This document shows, one piece after another, positions 8,182 to 15,944 of a stretch of 64,000 nucleotides of DNA. The notes beneath the pieces were generated by a model. That model did no database searches. It saw only the letters and a list, made by a program, of their open reading frames with translations, and had not been told where the DNA came from. The position numbers and the translations under genes were made by a program. Each line of letters begins with the position of its first letter. Within the stretch, counting starts at the first letter, position 1. Source of the stretch: an uncultured Ruegeria sp. (lineage in GTDB: Bacteria > Pseudomonadota > Alphaproteobacteria > Rhodobacterales > Rhodobacteraceae); the NCBI RefSeq assembly GCF_947497005.1, contig NZ_CANMFF010000005.1:62001-126000 (forward strand), written 5' to 3'.

Positions 8182-8732
8182 TGGCCTGTCCTTTCGGAGG
8201 TCAAAACGGGTTCAGACAAATCGATTTGCGGGTGTCGCCAGATCTGGGCGCGTTTGCCCAGAAGTTCGGCATCCTGTTGCTCCAGCGTCGCGCCAAGTCG
8301 CTCGGCCAGTGTACGCGAACGGCCATTGGCATGCGCGATATAGCTGATGACGCCATTCAACCCCTGATGGCGGGCAGCATATGCGCGTGCGGCTTGCGCG
8401 GCTTCGAAAGCCAGACCTTTGCCTTCGGCTTGTTCCATCAATGTCCAACCCAGCTCGGGTTCCTGCCAGCCGGGCACGTTGATCATGCCAGCCCAACCAA
8501 CGAAACTACGGCTCGATTTCTCGGTCAGATGCCACAGCCCAAATCCATTCAACGCCCAGTGACCCAGCCGTTTGGCCAGCGAATCCCAGCTGCCGAGCGG
8601 ATCTTTCGGCCCGCCAACCATATGGCTGCGTTTGGTGGCAAAAAATGCGGTCATCGCGGGCAGATCGTCCAGATGCGGGGCGCGCAGGGTCAAGCGCTCG
8701 GTCTCAATGGTCGGAATGGTGAAAGAGGTCAT
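8178..8732 (-). CDS. GNAT-family N-acetyltransferase (RimJ/RimL-like), third of three
   Basis: 184 residues. The N-terminus IPTIETERLTLRAPHLDDL is the standard opening of RimJ/RimL-type acetyltransferases; the acetyl-CoA loop is weakly conserved (EQAEGKGLAFEAA), and NGRSRTLAERLGA is the usual C-terminal helix. Acceptor unknown: ribosomal N-termini or small molecules are both possible. Overlaps neighbours on both sides by four bases. Confidence 0.85.
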   Translation of the reverse strand: MTSFTIPTIETERLTLRAPHLDDLPAMTAFFATKRSHMVGGPKDPLGSWDSLAKRLGHWALNGFGLWHLTEKSSRSFVGWAGMINVPGWQEPELGWTLMEQAEGKGLAFEAAQAARAYAARHQGLNGVISYIAHANGRSRTLAERLGATLEQQDAELLGKRAQIWRHPQIDLSEPVLTSERTGQ

Positions 8733-9280
8733 GCGTACGCCTCCATCCCGCCATTCACCAGATCTGCTGGCGCCGGGTGCCGCCAGATCTCGGATTTGCC
8801 GAACTTTGGGTGGTCATAGAGGTACTCGAACTGCGCGCCCAGACGCTTGGCGACAGCTTTGCTGGCGCGATTGTTCAGATCGATTAGCGAGATCGCTGTT
8901 TCCCAGCCCAGAACGTCATAGGCATAGGCGCGCGCGGTCAGAGCAGCCTCGGTCGCATAGCCTTTGCCGGTGGCATAGTTCAACAGCGTCCAGCCGACCT
9001 CGGGTTCAGGCCAGCCCTCAGGGAACCAAAGCCCAATCCGCCCGACATAGGTGCCTGTGTCTTTTTCATCGACACTCCAATAGCCATAGCCGCGCAGGGC
9101 CCAGTGACCCAGCAGCGAGGCGACCACCCGCCAAACCTCATCCTTGCGCAGAGGACCACCGACGAACTTCGCGGCATCGCTGGCAAAGAAGGCGGTGTCC
9201 GCGTCGACATCAGACTCGGACGGCGCGCGCATAATCAGGCGTTCGGTTTCCAATGTGGGAATGGCCAATGCAAGTGTCAT
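8729..9280 (-). CDS. GNAT-family N-acetyltransferase (RimJ/RimL-like), second of three
   Basis: 183 residues, clearly paralogous to the next gene: IPTLETERLIMRAPSESD, LGHWALRGYGYWSV, PEPEVGWTLL, ATGKGYATEAALTARAYAY and NRASKAVAKRLGA line up with it. The Q/RxxGxG/A coenzyme A loop appears here as ATGKGYATEA. It is linked by four-base overlaps to the GNAT genes on either side, so the set is probably translated as a coupled array. Confidence 0.87.
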   Translation of the reverse strand: MTLALAIPTLETERLIMRAPSESDVDADTAFFASDAAKFVGGPLRKDEVWRVVASLLGHWALRGYGYWSVDEKDTGTYVGRIGLWFPEGWPEPEVGWTLLNYATGKGYATEAALTARAYAYDVLGWETAISLIDLNNRASKAVAKRLGAQFEYLYDHPKFGKSEIWRHPAPADLVNGGMEAYA

Positions 9281-9789
9281 GCTTGCACCTCGCTATAGCG
9301 CCAGACATTCTGGTCCACGCCAAATGCGAGTTCCGCATTTGCGTCCCGCGATGCGCCCAGCCGTTTGGCAAGCGCATTCGAGCGGGCGTTGGATGCTGAT
9401 ACGTAGCTTACGAAGCCACCAGATCCGAGCAGGTCAAAACCGAAATCGCGAACCGCAGAGCATGCCTCGGTGGCATAGCCCTGCATGCGATGATCGGCAG
9501 AAAACAGATAGCCAAGCTCGGGTTCCCGGTCGTCCCATTCGAGACCCAGGATGACGAAGCCAATGACCTGATCATCTTCTTTCAACGCGACTGTGAACAG
9601 GCCATGACCATGCAGAAGCCAACCGGATGTATAATAGGAAAACTCGGTCCAGGCTTCCTGGTCAGTATCGCCAAAGCTGTCTTTGCTGATCGACGTCCAT
9701 ACCGGAAGATCTGTCAAAGTGGGAGCACGCAGAACCAGCCGCCGGGTCTGAATGACCGGCAGAGCGGCGCTATATTGCGCTGCTGCCAT
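9277..9789 (-). CDS. GNAT-family N-acetyltransferase (RimJ/RimL-like), first of three
   Basis: 170 residues from the ATG at 9789, which has AAAGG at good spacing and puts LPVIQTRRLVLRAPTLTDLP at the family N-terminus. The coenzyme A loop is DHRMQGYATEAC. An upstream GTG at 9834 overlaps the ffh stop (GTGA) and would add 15 residues without family likeness; since the other genes in this array are joined by four-base overlaps, that start cannot be excluded. More diverged than the other two, which resemble each other most. Confidence 0.85.
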   Translation of the reverse strand: MAAAQYSAALPVIQTRRLVLRAPTLTDLPVWTSISKDSFGDTDQEAWTEFSYYTSGWLLHGHGLFTVALKEDDQVIGFVILGLEWDDREPELGYLFSADHRMQGYATEACSAVRDFGFDLLGSGGFVSYVSASNARSNALAKRLGASRDANAELAFGVDQNVWRYSEVQA

Positions 9790-9830
9790 CGCCGCCTTTC
9801 CGGACGGGGGCTGGGTGCAGCGTGCTGGCG

Positions 9831-11339
9831 TCACTTCTTCTTTCCAAACCCGCTCAGGCCCTGAGGCAGGCCCATGCCGCCACCCATGCCGGGCATGCCG
9901 CCGGGCATTTTACCGCCCATCGCCTTGGCCGCCTGTTCCAGCGCCTTGGGGTCCATGCCTGCGGCCATATCCTCGGGCGAGGGGCCGCCTTTGCCAAACA
10001 TGCCCTTCATGGCCTGTTTCAGCATCTTGCCTTTGCCCATCTTGCCCATCTTCTTCATCATGTCCGACATCTGCCGGTGCATCTTGAGCAGCTTGTTGAG
10101 GTCGCTGACCTCCATCCCGGACCCGGCCGCGATGCGTTTCTTGCGGCTGGCCTGCAGCAGCTGAGGATTGGCGCGTTCGCGTTTGGTCATCGATTGGATC
10201 AGGGCGATCTGCTGGCGCAGGATCTTGTCGTCCATTCCGGCCTGATCCATCTGCTTGGCCATCTTGCCCATACCCGGCATCATCCCCATCATGCCCTGCA
10301 TGCCGCCCATCTGGATCATCTGTTCCAGCTGCATTTTCAGGTCGTTCATGTTGAACTGACCTTTGACCATGCGCTTCATCATGCGCTCGGTCTGTTCCAT
10401 CTCCATCGTTTCCTGGGCCTTTTCGACCAGAGCCACGATGTCGCCCATACCCAGAATACGCCCGGCGATCCGATCCGGCTCAAAGGTCTCAAGCGCGTCC
10501 ATCTTCTCGCCCAAGCCCACAAAGCGAATAGGCTTGCCAGTGACCGCGCGCATCGACAGCGCCGCACCGCCGCGCCCGTCACCGTCCATTCGGGTCAGGA
10601 CCACGCCCGAGATGCCGACCTTGGCGTCAAATTCCTCGGCCACTTCAACGGCGACCTGACCGGTCAGGCCATCGACGACCAGCAGGGTCTCGCGCGGATC
10701 GACCACGTTGCGAACCTGCTCGACCTCGTTCATCAGCACTTCGTCGATGTGCAGACGGCCCGCAGTATCCAGCATGTAGACGTCATAGCCGCCCAGCGTG
10801 GCCTGCTGCTTGGCACGCTTGGCGATATCTACAGGTTTCTGGCCGGGAACGATCGGCAGCGTATCGACGCCGACCTGCGTGCCCAGAACCGCCAACTGAT
10901 CCATCGCCGCCGGGCGATAGACATCCAGCGAGGCCATCAGGACCTTCTTGCCTTCTTTCTCTTTCAGACGCTTGGCCAGCTTACCGGTGGTGGTCGTCTT
11001 ACCGGAACCCTGCAGACCGACCATCAGGATCGGGGCAGGCGGGTTGTCGATCTTCAGCGCGCCGGGGTCATCCTCGCCACGCAGGGTATCGACCAGCGCG
11101 TCGTGCACGATCTTGACGACCTGCTGACCGGGAGTGATCGATTTGGTGACAGCCTGACCAGTGGCCTGATCCTGCACCTTCTTGACGAATTCACGCGCCA
11201 CCGGCAGTGAGACGTCGGCCTCAAGCAGGGCAACCCGGACTTCGCGCAAGGCGGTTTTGACGTCTTCTTCGGACAGCGCGCCCTGTTTGGTCAGCCGGTC
11301 AAAGACGCCGGAAAGGCGTTCGGATAGATTTTCAAACAT
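9831..11339 (-). CDS. ffh: Signal recognition particle protein Ffh
   Basis: 502 residues: N domain (MFENLSERLSGVFDRLTK), the GTPase G domain with P-loop GLQGSGKTTTTGKL near residue 107, DTAGRLHIDE, TRMDGDGRGG and the GLGEKMDALE closing loop, then the methionine-rich M domain with MGMMPGMGK-type stretches and a Gly/Met tail. It binds signal sequences and 4.5S RNA and delivers ribosomes to FtsY. The ATG at 11339 gives the standard N-terminus; the frame continues upstream without homology. It heads the GNAT-rpsP-trmD cluster. Confidence 0.97.
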   Translation of the reverse strand: MFENLSERLSGVFDRLTKQGALSEEDVKTALREVRVALLEADVSLPVAREFVKKVQDQATGQAVTKSITPGQQVVKIVHDALVDTLRGEDDPGALKIDNPPAPILMVGLQGSGKTTTTGKLAKRLKEKEGKKVLMASLDVYRPAAMDQLAVLGTQVGVDTLPIVPGQKPVDIAKRAKQQATLGGYDVYMLDTAGRLHIDEVLMNEVEQVRNVVDPRETLLVVDGLTGQVAVEVAEEFDAKVGISGVVLTRMDGDGRGGAALSMRAVTGKPIRFVGLGEKMDALETFEPDRIAGRILGMGDIVALVEKAQETMEMEQTERMMKRMVKGQFNMNDLKMQLEQMIQMGGMQGMMGMMPGMGKMAKQMDQAGMDDKILRQQIALIQSMTKRERANPQLLQASRKKRIAAGSGMEVSDLNKLLKMHRQMSDMMKKMGKMGKGKMLKQAMKGMFGKGGPSPEDMAAGMDPKALEQAAKAMGGKMPGGMPGMGGGMGLPQGLSGFGKKK

Positions 11340-11410
11340 GCCTGCGGCCTCCTTAGCCGGTTTTGATCTGGCACTTCCCAGATAGGAAACACCGGTTGAA
11401 TACACAATTG

Positions 11411-11439
11411 CCCCCACGGGCGTAACACGCTGGTGGGGG
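11411..11439. repeat. Inverted repeat upstream of ffh
   Basis: CCCCCAC (11411-11417) and GTGGGGG (11433-11439) can pair around a 15-base loop, about 70 bases before the ffh start. A second hairpin (CCGGAAG with CTTCCGG) lies at about 11464-11485, just downstream of the minus-strand gene ending at 11502, without a clear U-run. They may be a leader structure and a weak terminator. The sequence lacks the GGAAGCAGC-type loop of SRP RNA. Confidence 0.4.
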
Positions 11440-11501
11440 GCGATCCCTGAACGACTCAAGGGACCGGAAGGCTAGTCTCTTCCGGATGTTTGGAGGCGGA
11501 T

Positions 11502-12017
11502 TTAGGCGGAACGGCCGCCAGAGTCAACCACGTTCACTTTGACCCAATCGTTCAGGTAGGCCATTGAACGGTGTGTTTGATCTGACCACTGCGTATATCC
11601 CTCGATCAAAGGAATCGAAGACACGCCGTCCGTGCGCACAAAGTGGAGCACAGGTCGAAAACTGGGTTCGCGTTTGTCGTTGTTAGCAGTCTGCATTTCG
11701 GAGCACCGGAAATCCGACAGCCTATGCGTTTCGGACTTATAAGTTTTCAAAATGCTACGACGCCGAATGGTGACAGTGTCACTTGGTTTGTCAAAAATGA
11801 TCTGAATACGTTGCACAAGACGGATCGCCATCAGCCCACATACGAAAGACATCAGCAATAGTGAAAATACGTACTCAAATCGGCCAATTGAACCGTTATT
11901 CTGATGGCCCACAAGGCTTGCCAGTCCAAGGAGAAAAACGCCAACAAGAAACAAGCCGGTCAACCAGGGTGTGTGTGACAGGATCAGCTGATCAGATGTG
12001 TTTCGCGTAATCTTCAA
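11502..12017 (-). CDS. Membrane-anchored protein, paralogue of the gene ending at 13072
   Basis: 171 residues from a TTG start with AGGA seven bases upstream; this start matches the N-terminus of the paralogue (KITRNTSDQLILSHTPW against KVKRNTPNQLIIADTPW). A GTG at 12059 would add 14 unmatched residues. Two membrane helices (about 18-38 and 53-72) are followed by RLVQRIQIIFDKPSDTVTIRR and a soluble C-terminal domain with RPVLHFV. No named family. Its relation to the protein at 13072-13596 is visible along the whole length. The two flank a sulfotransferase gene on the opposite strand. Confidence 0.72.
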   Translation of the reverse strand: MKITRNTSDQLILSHTPWLTGLFLVGVFLLGLASLVGHQNNGSIGRFEYVFSLLLMSFVCGLMAIRLVQRIQIIFDKPSDTVTIRRRSILKTYKSETHRLSDFRCSEMQTANNDKREPSFRPVLHFVRTDGVSSIPLIEGYTQWSDQTHRSMAYLNDWVKVNVVDSGGRSA

Positions 12018-12187
12018 TGCATTGTCCTGCGGTCGTATGGATAAGGCCAACCGTGCCACTTACGTTTGACTTCGCCAAGAGCGTTTCGTGCTCTGTCTCG
12101 GGTCCTTGAGCGGCACGAGTCAAGATAAGCTATGTGAAGGCCACAGGCGTGGGGTATTCTGATCGAAACAAGCTAAGGGAGCGGGCT

Positions 12188-13075
12188 ATGAAGGACGATT
12201 TTCCGCGAAAGACGGCAGATTATGTTGGTGAGGTCACAAACACCGATATCTGGTCCGGTTTCGAGATACGGCCTGACGACGTCTTTGTATGCACGCCACC
12301 CAAATGCGGTACCACTTGGACGCAAACACTGGTGCGTATGCTTATTACCCAAACCGCCGACCCTCGTGTATACGACAACAAGATATCACCATGGCTGGAT
12401 TGCGGATTTCGGGACCGGGTCGAGCAGGCAAATGAACTAAACACGCAAAGCCATCGGCGCTGTATCAAGACACATACGCCACTGGACGGAATTCAATTCT
12501 CACCCGATGCCCAGTATCTGGTTGTGCACCGCCATCCGGTCGATGTCCATTTTTCCATGCGCCGCCATGTCGAGAACATGAAGGCTGATTGGCTGGATTA
12601 CCTGTTTCCCAACGATCTGTCAGAGGCGTTTGCCATGTTTCTAAACCGACCGTCGTCGCCAAAAGGTACGGACGACCTGACCCTCAGATCGTTTGTTCAT
12701 CACTTCAGGACATTTTGGAAGTTCCGTGACCTGCCCAATATTCATTTCCTGCATTATGCCGAACTCAGCCGCGATCTGCGCGGCCAGGTCGCGCGGCTTG
12801 CCCGGATCATGGACATTGAGTTTGAGCAGAAGCTGATCAAGGACATTGCCGAGGCCGGCAGTTTCGGATCGATGAAAAATAATGCAAAACGTCTGGAACG
12901 ATCCCCCGGCTTCACCAGTGGTTTTCACGACTTCGCACAGTTCTTCTCCTCGGGCACCAGCAACAAATGGGAAGGCAAGCTGACGGCGGAAGACATGGAG
13001 CGATATGACGCCTGTATGTCCGAGCTGGTCACACCCGAAGAACGCTTGTGGCTGGAACACGGATGTGCGCCTTAG
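12188..13075 (+). CDS. Sulfotransferase domain protein
   Basis: 295 residues. The PAPS 5'-phosphosulfate loop TPPKCGTTWTQTL (37-49) and the 3'-phosphate element VVHRHPVDVHFSMRR are textbook cytosolic-type sulfotransferase (Sulfotransfer_1), and a late NNAKRLERSPGF segment resembles the C-terminal PAPS loop region. The reaction is sulfate transfer from PAPS to a hydroxyl or amine acceptor, unknown here. The start at 12188 has GGGAG six bases before it; the longer frame from 12134 lacks a site. It converges on the paralogue at 13072 with overlapping stops. Confidence 0.9.
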   Translation: MKDDFPRKTADYVGEVTNTDIWSGFEIRPDDVFVCTPPKCGTTWTQTLVRMLITQTADPRVYDNKISPWLDCGFRDRVEQANELNTQSHRRCIKTHTPLDGIQFSPDAQYLVVHRHPVDVHFSMRRHVENMKADWLDYLFPNDLSEAFAMFLNRPSSPKGTDDLTLRSFVHHFRTFWKFRDLPNIHFLHYAELSRDLRGQVARLARIMDIEFEQKLIKDIAEAGSFGSMKNNAKRLERSPGFTSGFHDFAQFFSSGTSNKWEGKLTAEDMERYDACMSELVTPEERLWLEHGCAP

Positions 13076-13596
13076 CCGATCCCGACTTCGCGGCTATCTT
13101 GACTGAGTTCCGACGGAAGCCAGTCATTTACGGCCTCTGCCAGCCGATGAGAGCCCGCTCCGCTGGAAAATGCTTCGACAATGGGGTGGCGACCGGCGCT
13201 CATCCCCTTTTCCAAAACCAGGACAGGGCGATATAGCGTCGAGGTGCCCTTGTCGCTGCGGGATGTCGTGCTTTCCACGTCGGCGTGGGACAGGTTGGAC
13301 AGCTTGTGTTCGACCGCCTCGTAACCGAAGACAGACTGGCGGCGGATCAGAATACTGTCCTTGTTCCTATCCAGAATGATCTGAACCCGTCTTGCAAAAG
13401 CGCAAAACGCGCCAAAGCCAAGACCGCCTCCGCCCAAAGCGAAGATCAGGCCGAACCAGATGCCTTCACCGCCGGTGCTCATCAGGAAGATACCGGGGCC
13501 AACAAAGGCCAGGATGAATATGATCAACATGATCCCGATGAACCAGGGTGTGTCAGCGATGATCAGTTGGTTCGGGGTATTTCGTTTTACTTTCAT
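13072..13596 (-). CDS. Membrane-anchored protein, paralogue of 11502-12017
   Basis: 174 residues. After a short cytoplasmic start (MKVKRNTPNQLIIADTPW) come two hydrophobic helices (about 19-39 and 46-70, Gly-rich), then ARRVQIILDRNKDSILIRR and a soluble domain with RPVLVLEKG and a closing EAVNDWL helix. These elements align one by one with the protein at 11502-12017, so the pair arose by duplication. The function is unknown. The pattern of membrane hairpin plus short soluble domain resembles small envelope proteins but matches no family I can name. Confidence 0.72.
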   Translation of the reverse strand: MKVKRNTPNQLIIADTPWFIGIMLIIFILAFVGPGIFLMSTGGEGIWFGLIFALGGGGLGFGAFCAFARRVQIILDRNKDSILIRRQSVFGYEAVEHKLSNLSHADVESTTSRSDKGTSTLYRPVLVLEKGMSAGRHPIVEAFSSGAGSHRLAEAVNDWLPSELSQDSREVGIG

Positions 13597-13902
13597 GGCG
13601 GCACGCTAGCACCGAAAATCGCATCTGTCGTGGTGGGAGTTTGCCATATGCCGCGCCGTCCGTAGCCCGCTACAAGATTGAAGAGGGTCAGTATTGTTCC
13701 AGCTTGACCCGCCTGTGGGCGGACGAAGACAGTGGCCGTTTCAGTATTGCTCGTAACGAAGATCAGGGGCTGAAATATTTCACCGGCCCCGCTCTCCGCA
13801 GAATTGTCGTGAGGCTGCCCGGCGTTCGAACCGCATTCCGACTGATTGCGGGCGGGTCCATTCTGTGGCACAGCGCAGAGAATTCTGCGCAAGGAGATCG
13901 GG
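13597..13902. other. Intergenic region upstream of proX
   Basis: Some 300 bases between divergent genes without a supportable gene; the open frames across it have no ribosome site or family features. Near its end, GCGCAGA (13873-13879) and TCTGCGC (13884-13890) form a seven-base-pair hairpin with a four-base loop immediately before the AAGGAG ribosome site of the next gene. Confidence 0.5.
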
Positions 13903-14433
13903 ATGGACGCTTCATCCGCCTATCAGGACACACTACCGCTGAGTTCCGACGCATTGCTGGCGCAACTGGACGAGTGGGGGTTGGCCTATCGTATGCATAC
14001 TCATGTGCCCCTGCGTACGGTCGAGGATGCCAAGTCCGTCGAAGGTCAATTCATGGTGCCGGGCGAGAATGCGTTGCGGGTCAAGAACCTGTATCTGCGT
14101 GACAAGAAAAAGCGCAACTATCTGGTGACGCTCGAGCAAAGCCGCGAGATTGACCTCAAAGCGTTGGGCGCAGAGCTGGGCATTGGCAATCTGTCCTTTG
14201 GCTCGGCGGACCGGCTGTTACAGAATCTCGGCATTCGACCGGGTGCGGTCAGCCCGATGGCGATGATCAACGGGGTTCAGAATGATGTACGGTTCTTCAT
14301 GGATGCAGCAGCCCAACAGGCCGAGGTGATTTACATGCACCCGCTGGTCAATGACCGCACTGTCGTCCTGAAACAGGCCGACATGATGGCTTTCTTCGAT
14401 CGCATCGGGTGCGAGGTCACCTGGCTGCCCTGA
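13903..14433 (+). CDS. proX: Prolyl-tRNA deacylase (YbaK/ProX-type trans-editing protein)
   Basis: 176 residues of the YbaK/aminoacyl-tRNA deacylase fold, closest to free-standing ProX/PrdX proteins: VPLRTVEDAKSVEG, GENALRVKNLYLRDKKKRNYLVTLE with the catalytic-region lysines, FGSADRLLQNLGIRPGAVSP, and VYMHPLVND near the end. Such enzymes hydrolyse Ala-tRNAPro in trans to keep proline codons accurate. The ATG at 13903 has AAGGAG six bases upstream; a hairpin lies just before it. It ends one base before the convergent racemase stop. Confidence 0.88.
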   Translation: MDASSAYQDTLPLSSDALLAQLDEWGLAYRMHTHVPLRTVEDAKSVEGQFMVPGENALRVKNLYLRDKKKRNYLVTLEQSREIDLKALGAELGIGNLSFGSADRLLQNLGIRPGAVSPMAMINGVQNDVRFFMDAAAQQAEVIYMHPLVNDRTVVLKQADMMAFFDRIGCEVTWLP

Positions 14434-15180
14434 TCACTCAAGCGCCTCTATCAGCGCGGCGGCGACATGCGCGGCAGACGGGTTGACGAACAGATGCCCG
14501 TCAGCCTCGAACACCGGATCGTCCAGATTGTTCGGAAAAGCCAACGGAAGCTCGGTACAGGCCAGCAGGATCGCGGTTCCGGGTCTGGCGTGCTTGTTGC
14601 AAAAGGCCAGCAATCGCGCACGGGCGGTGTCGGATGCGCCACCGTAGAAGTCACTGTCGATCATGGCCTGCATTTCGGAAATCTCGGGCTCTGGCAGCCG
14701 CTCATTTGCAGTGACGCCCTCGGCAGCCAGACGATCCGCATAGTTGGTGGCCTGCATCGTTACGGTTGTGCCCAGGACCAGAGCCTCGGACGCGCCAGTT
14801 CCTGCCGTGGCGTCGGCGGTTGCATCAAAGATGCTGAGGATGGGCATGGAAACACCAAGCCGGATCGCGTGGAGCCGTGCGTGTGGCGTGTTGGACGCGA
14901 TGATGCCGAAGTCGCAGCCTGCACGTTCCAGTGTCAGCAAGGCATCGCGGAATACGGCGTCAAAACCCGCCCAGCTGGCCTCATCCCCGGCGACACCGCG
15001 CAAGGCACGTGTTTTGGCCTGTGTGACAGATTCGATCGTCATCGGAGGGATCGGCAATGGCGAGCCATGGCCGCGTTCTGCGAAATAACGCCCTGCCCCT
15101 TCGGCAATCGCTCTGTAATAGTCGACGGTCGAGGCCCAGCCCACACCGCCCAGAATGCCGATTTTCTTCATGTGCTCCAT
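14434..15180 (-). CDS. Aspartate/glutamate racemase family protein
   Basis: 248 residues with two similar halves. GILGGVGWASTVDYYRAI is the family's opening strand-loop-helix. The second catalytic cysteine is present (LLACTELPL, Cys208), but the first site reads IIASNTPHA, with Ser96 where a classical racemase has Cys. A single-cysteine arrangement is known in some relatives with altered acceptor or stereochemistry, so it could still be a racemase or a decarboxylase-like member. The Met at 15171 is an alternative start; neither has a good ribosome site spacing. Confidence 0.8.
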   Translation of the reverse strand: MEHMKKIGILGGVGWASTVDYYRAIAEGAGRYFAERGHGSPLPIPPMTIESVTQAKTRALRGVAGDEASWAGFDAVFRDALLTLERAGCDFGIIASNTPHARLHAIRLGVSMPILSIFDATADATAGTGASEALVLGTTVTMQATNYADRLAAEGVTANERLPEPEISEMQAMIDSDFYGGASDTARARLLAFCNKHARPGTAILLACTELPLAFPNNLDDPVFEADGHLFVNPSAAHVAAALIEALE

Positions 15181-15242
15181 CCAGCCTGTCAGTTTTTCTG
15201 ACTGGCAGACTGGACGTTTCCGGGCTCATTGACCAGAGAGGA

Positions 15243-15824
15243 TCAGGCTGCAAGCTCAGCTACAGCCTTATGGGCGCTTTGCAGCGCTGCTTCGGGGTTC
15301 ACGGCCATCTGATCAGCTGCAATGACGTCCACGTCATGGATGCCGATAAAGCCCAGAACATGGCGCGCATAATCGGTGGCGAAGTCTGCTTCGGATCCAA
15401 TAGGGACACCGCCCGAGGCGATGGCCAGAATGGCGCGTTTGCCTTCCAGCAGGCCTTTGGGACCATTTTCAGTATAGGAAAAGGTCAGACCCGCGCGGGC
15501 AACAAGGTCGATCCAGGCCTTGAAGGCGGCTGGAACCGAGAAGTTGTAAATCGGCAGGCCGATGACAATAGTGTCGGCATTCTGAAGCTCGGCCACCAAC
15601 TCATCCGACAGGGCCAGCCGGTCGCGCTGTACATCGTCGCGCTGGTCGGCAGCGGTGAAGTTGGCGGCAATCCAGTCTTCGGTCAGCAAGGGCAGGGGGG
15701 TGGCCAAATCGCGGCGGATGATGCGTTCTGCACCCAGTTGCTTGACCACACGGTCTGACAGATCGCGGGTCGTGGACTCCACGCGGCGGGCGGATGAGTC
15801 GATGTGAAGGATAGTTTTGGGCAT
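15243..15824 (-). CDS. azoR: FMN-dependent NADH:quinone/azo reductase
   Basis: 193 residues of the flavodoxin-like azoreductase family: ILHIDSSARRVESTTRDLS (phosphate loop), GLPIYNFSVPAAFKAWID (the PMYNFxxPxxLKxWID core), YTENGPKGLLEGKRAI and ASGGVPIGS. Such enzymes reduce quinones and azo compounds by two-electron transfer from NADH and act against electrophile stress. The gene is divergent from a LysR regulator 120 bases away, the common arrangement of a regulator and its target. Confidence 0.92.
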   Translation of the reverse strand: MPKTILHIDSSARRVESTTRDLSDRVVKQLGAERIIRRDLATPLPLLTEDWIAANFTAADQRDDVQRDRLALSDELVAELQNADTIVIGLPIYNFSVPAAFKAWIDLVARAGLTFSYTENGPKGLLEGKRAILAIASGGVPIGSEADFATDYARHVLGFIGIHDVDVIAADQMAVNPEAALQSAHKAVAELAA

Positions 15825-15872
15825 TGTTCAGGTCCTTTGGGTCAGGGAAATCTTGTCCTGAGCCCAATATGA

Positions 15873-15919
15873 TTGTTGCGTTTGCGAACAAAACTCGGAT
15901 ACATCAACAGTTATTGTTG
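15873..15919. promoter_or_regulatory. Candidate LysR operators in the azoR-lysR intergenic region
   Basis: Two inverted repeats: TTGTT-N9-AACAA at 15873-15891, which contains the T-N11-A core typical of LysR-type sites, and CAACA-N5-TGTTG at 15905-15919. Both lie between the divergent starts at 15824 and 15945, where a LysR protein would be expected to bind. Confidence 0.5.
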
Positions 15920-15944
15920 GAAATTGCACAGTGACTACATTGCC

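Noticed and set aside
9822-11210. 462-codon open frame antisense to ffh
   Set aside because: It mirrors ffh codon bias, is rich in His/Leu with no family likeness, and has no ribosome site.
11409-11486. 4.5S/SRP RNA next to ffh
   Set aside because: Hairpins are present but the conserved GGAAGCAGC-type loop and overall length are missing.
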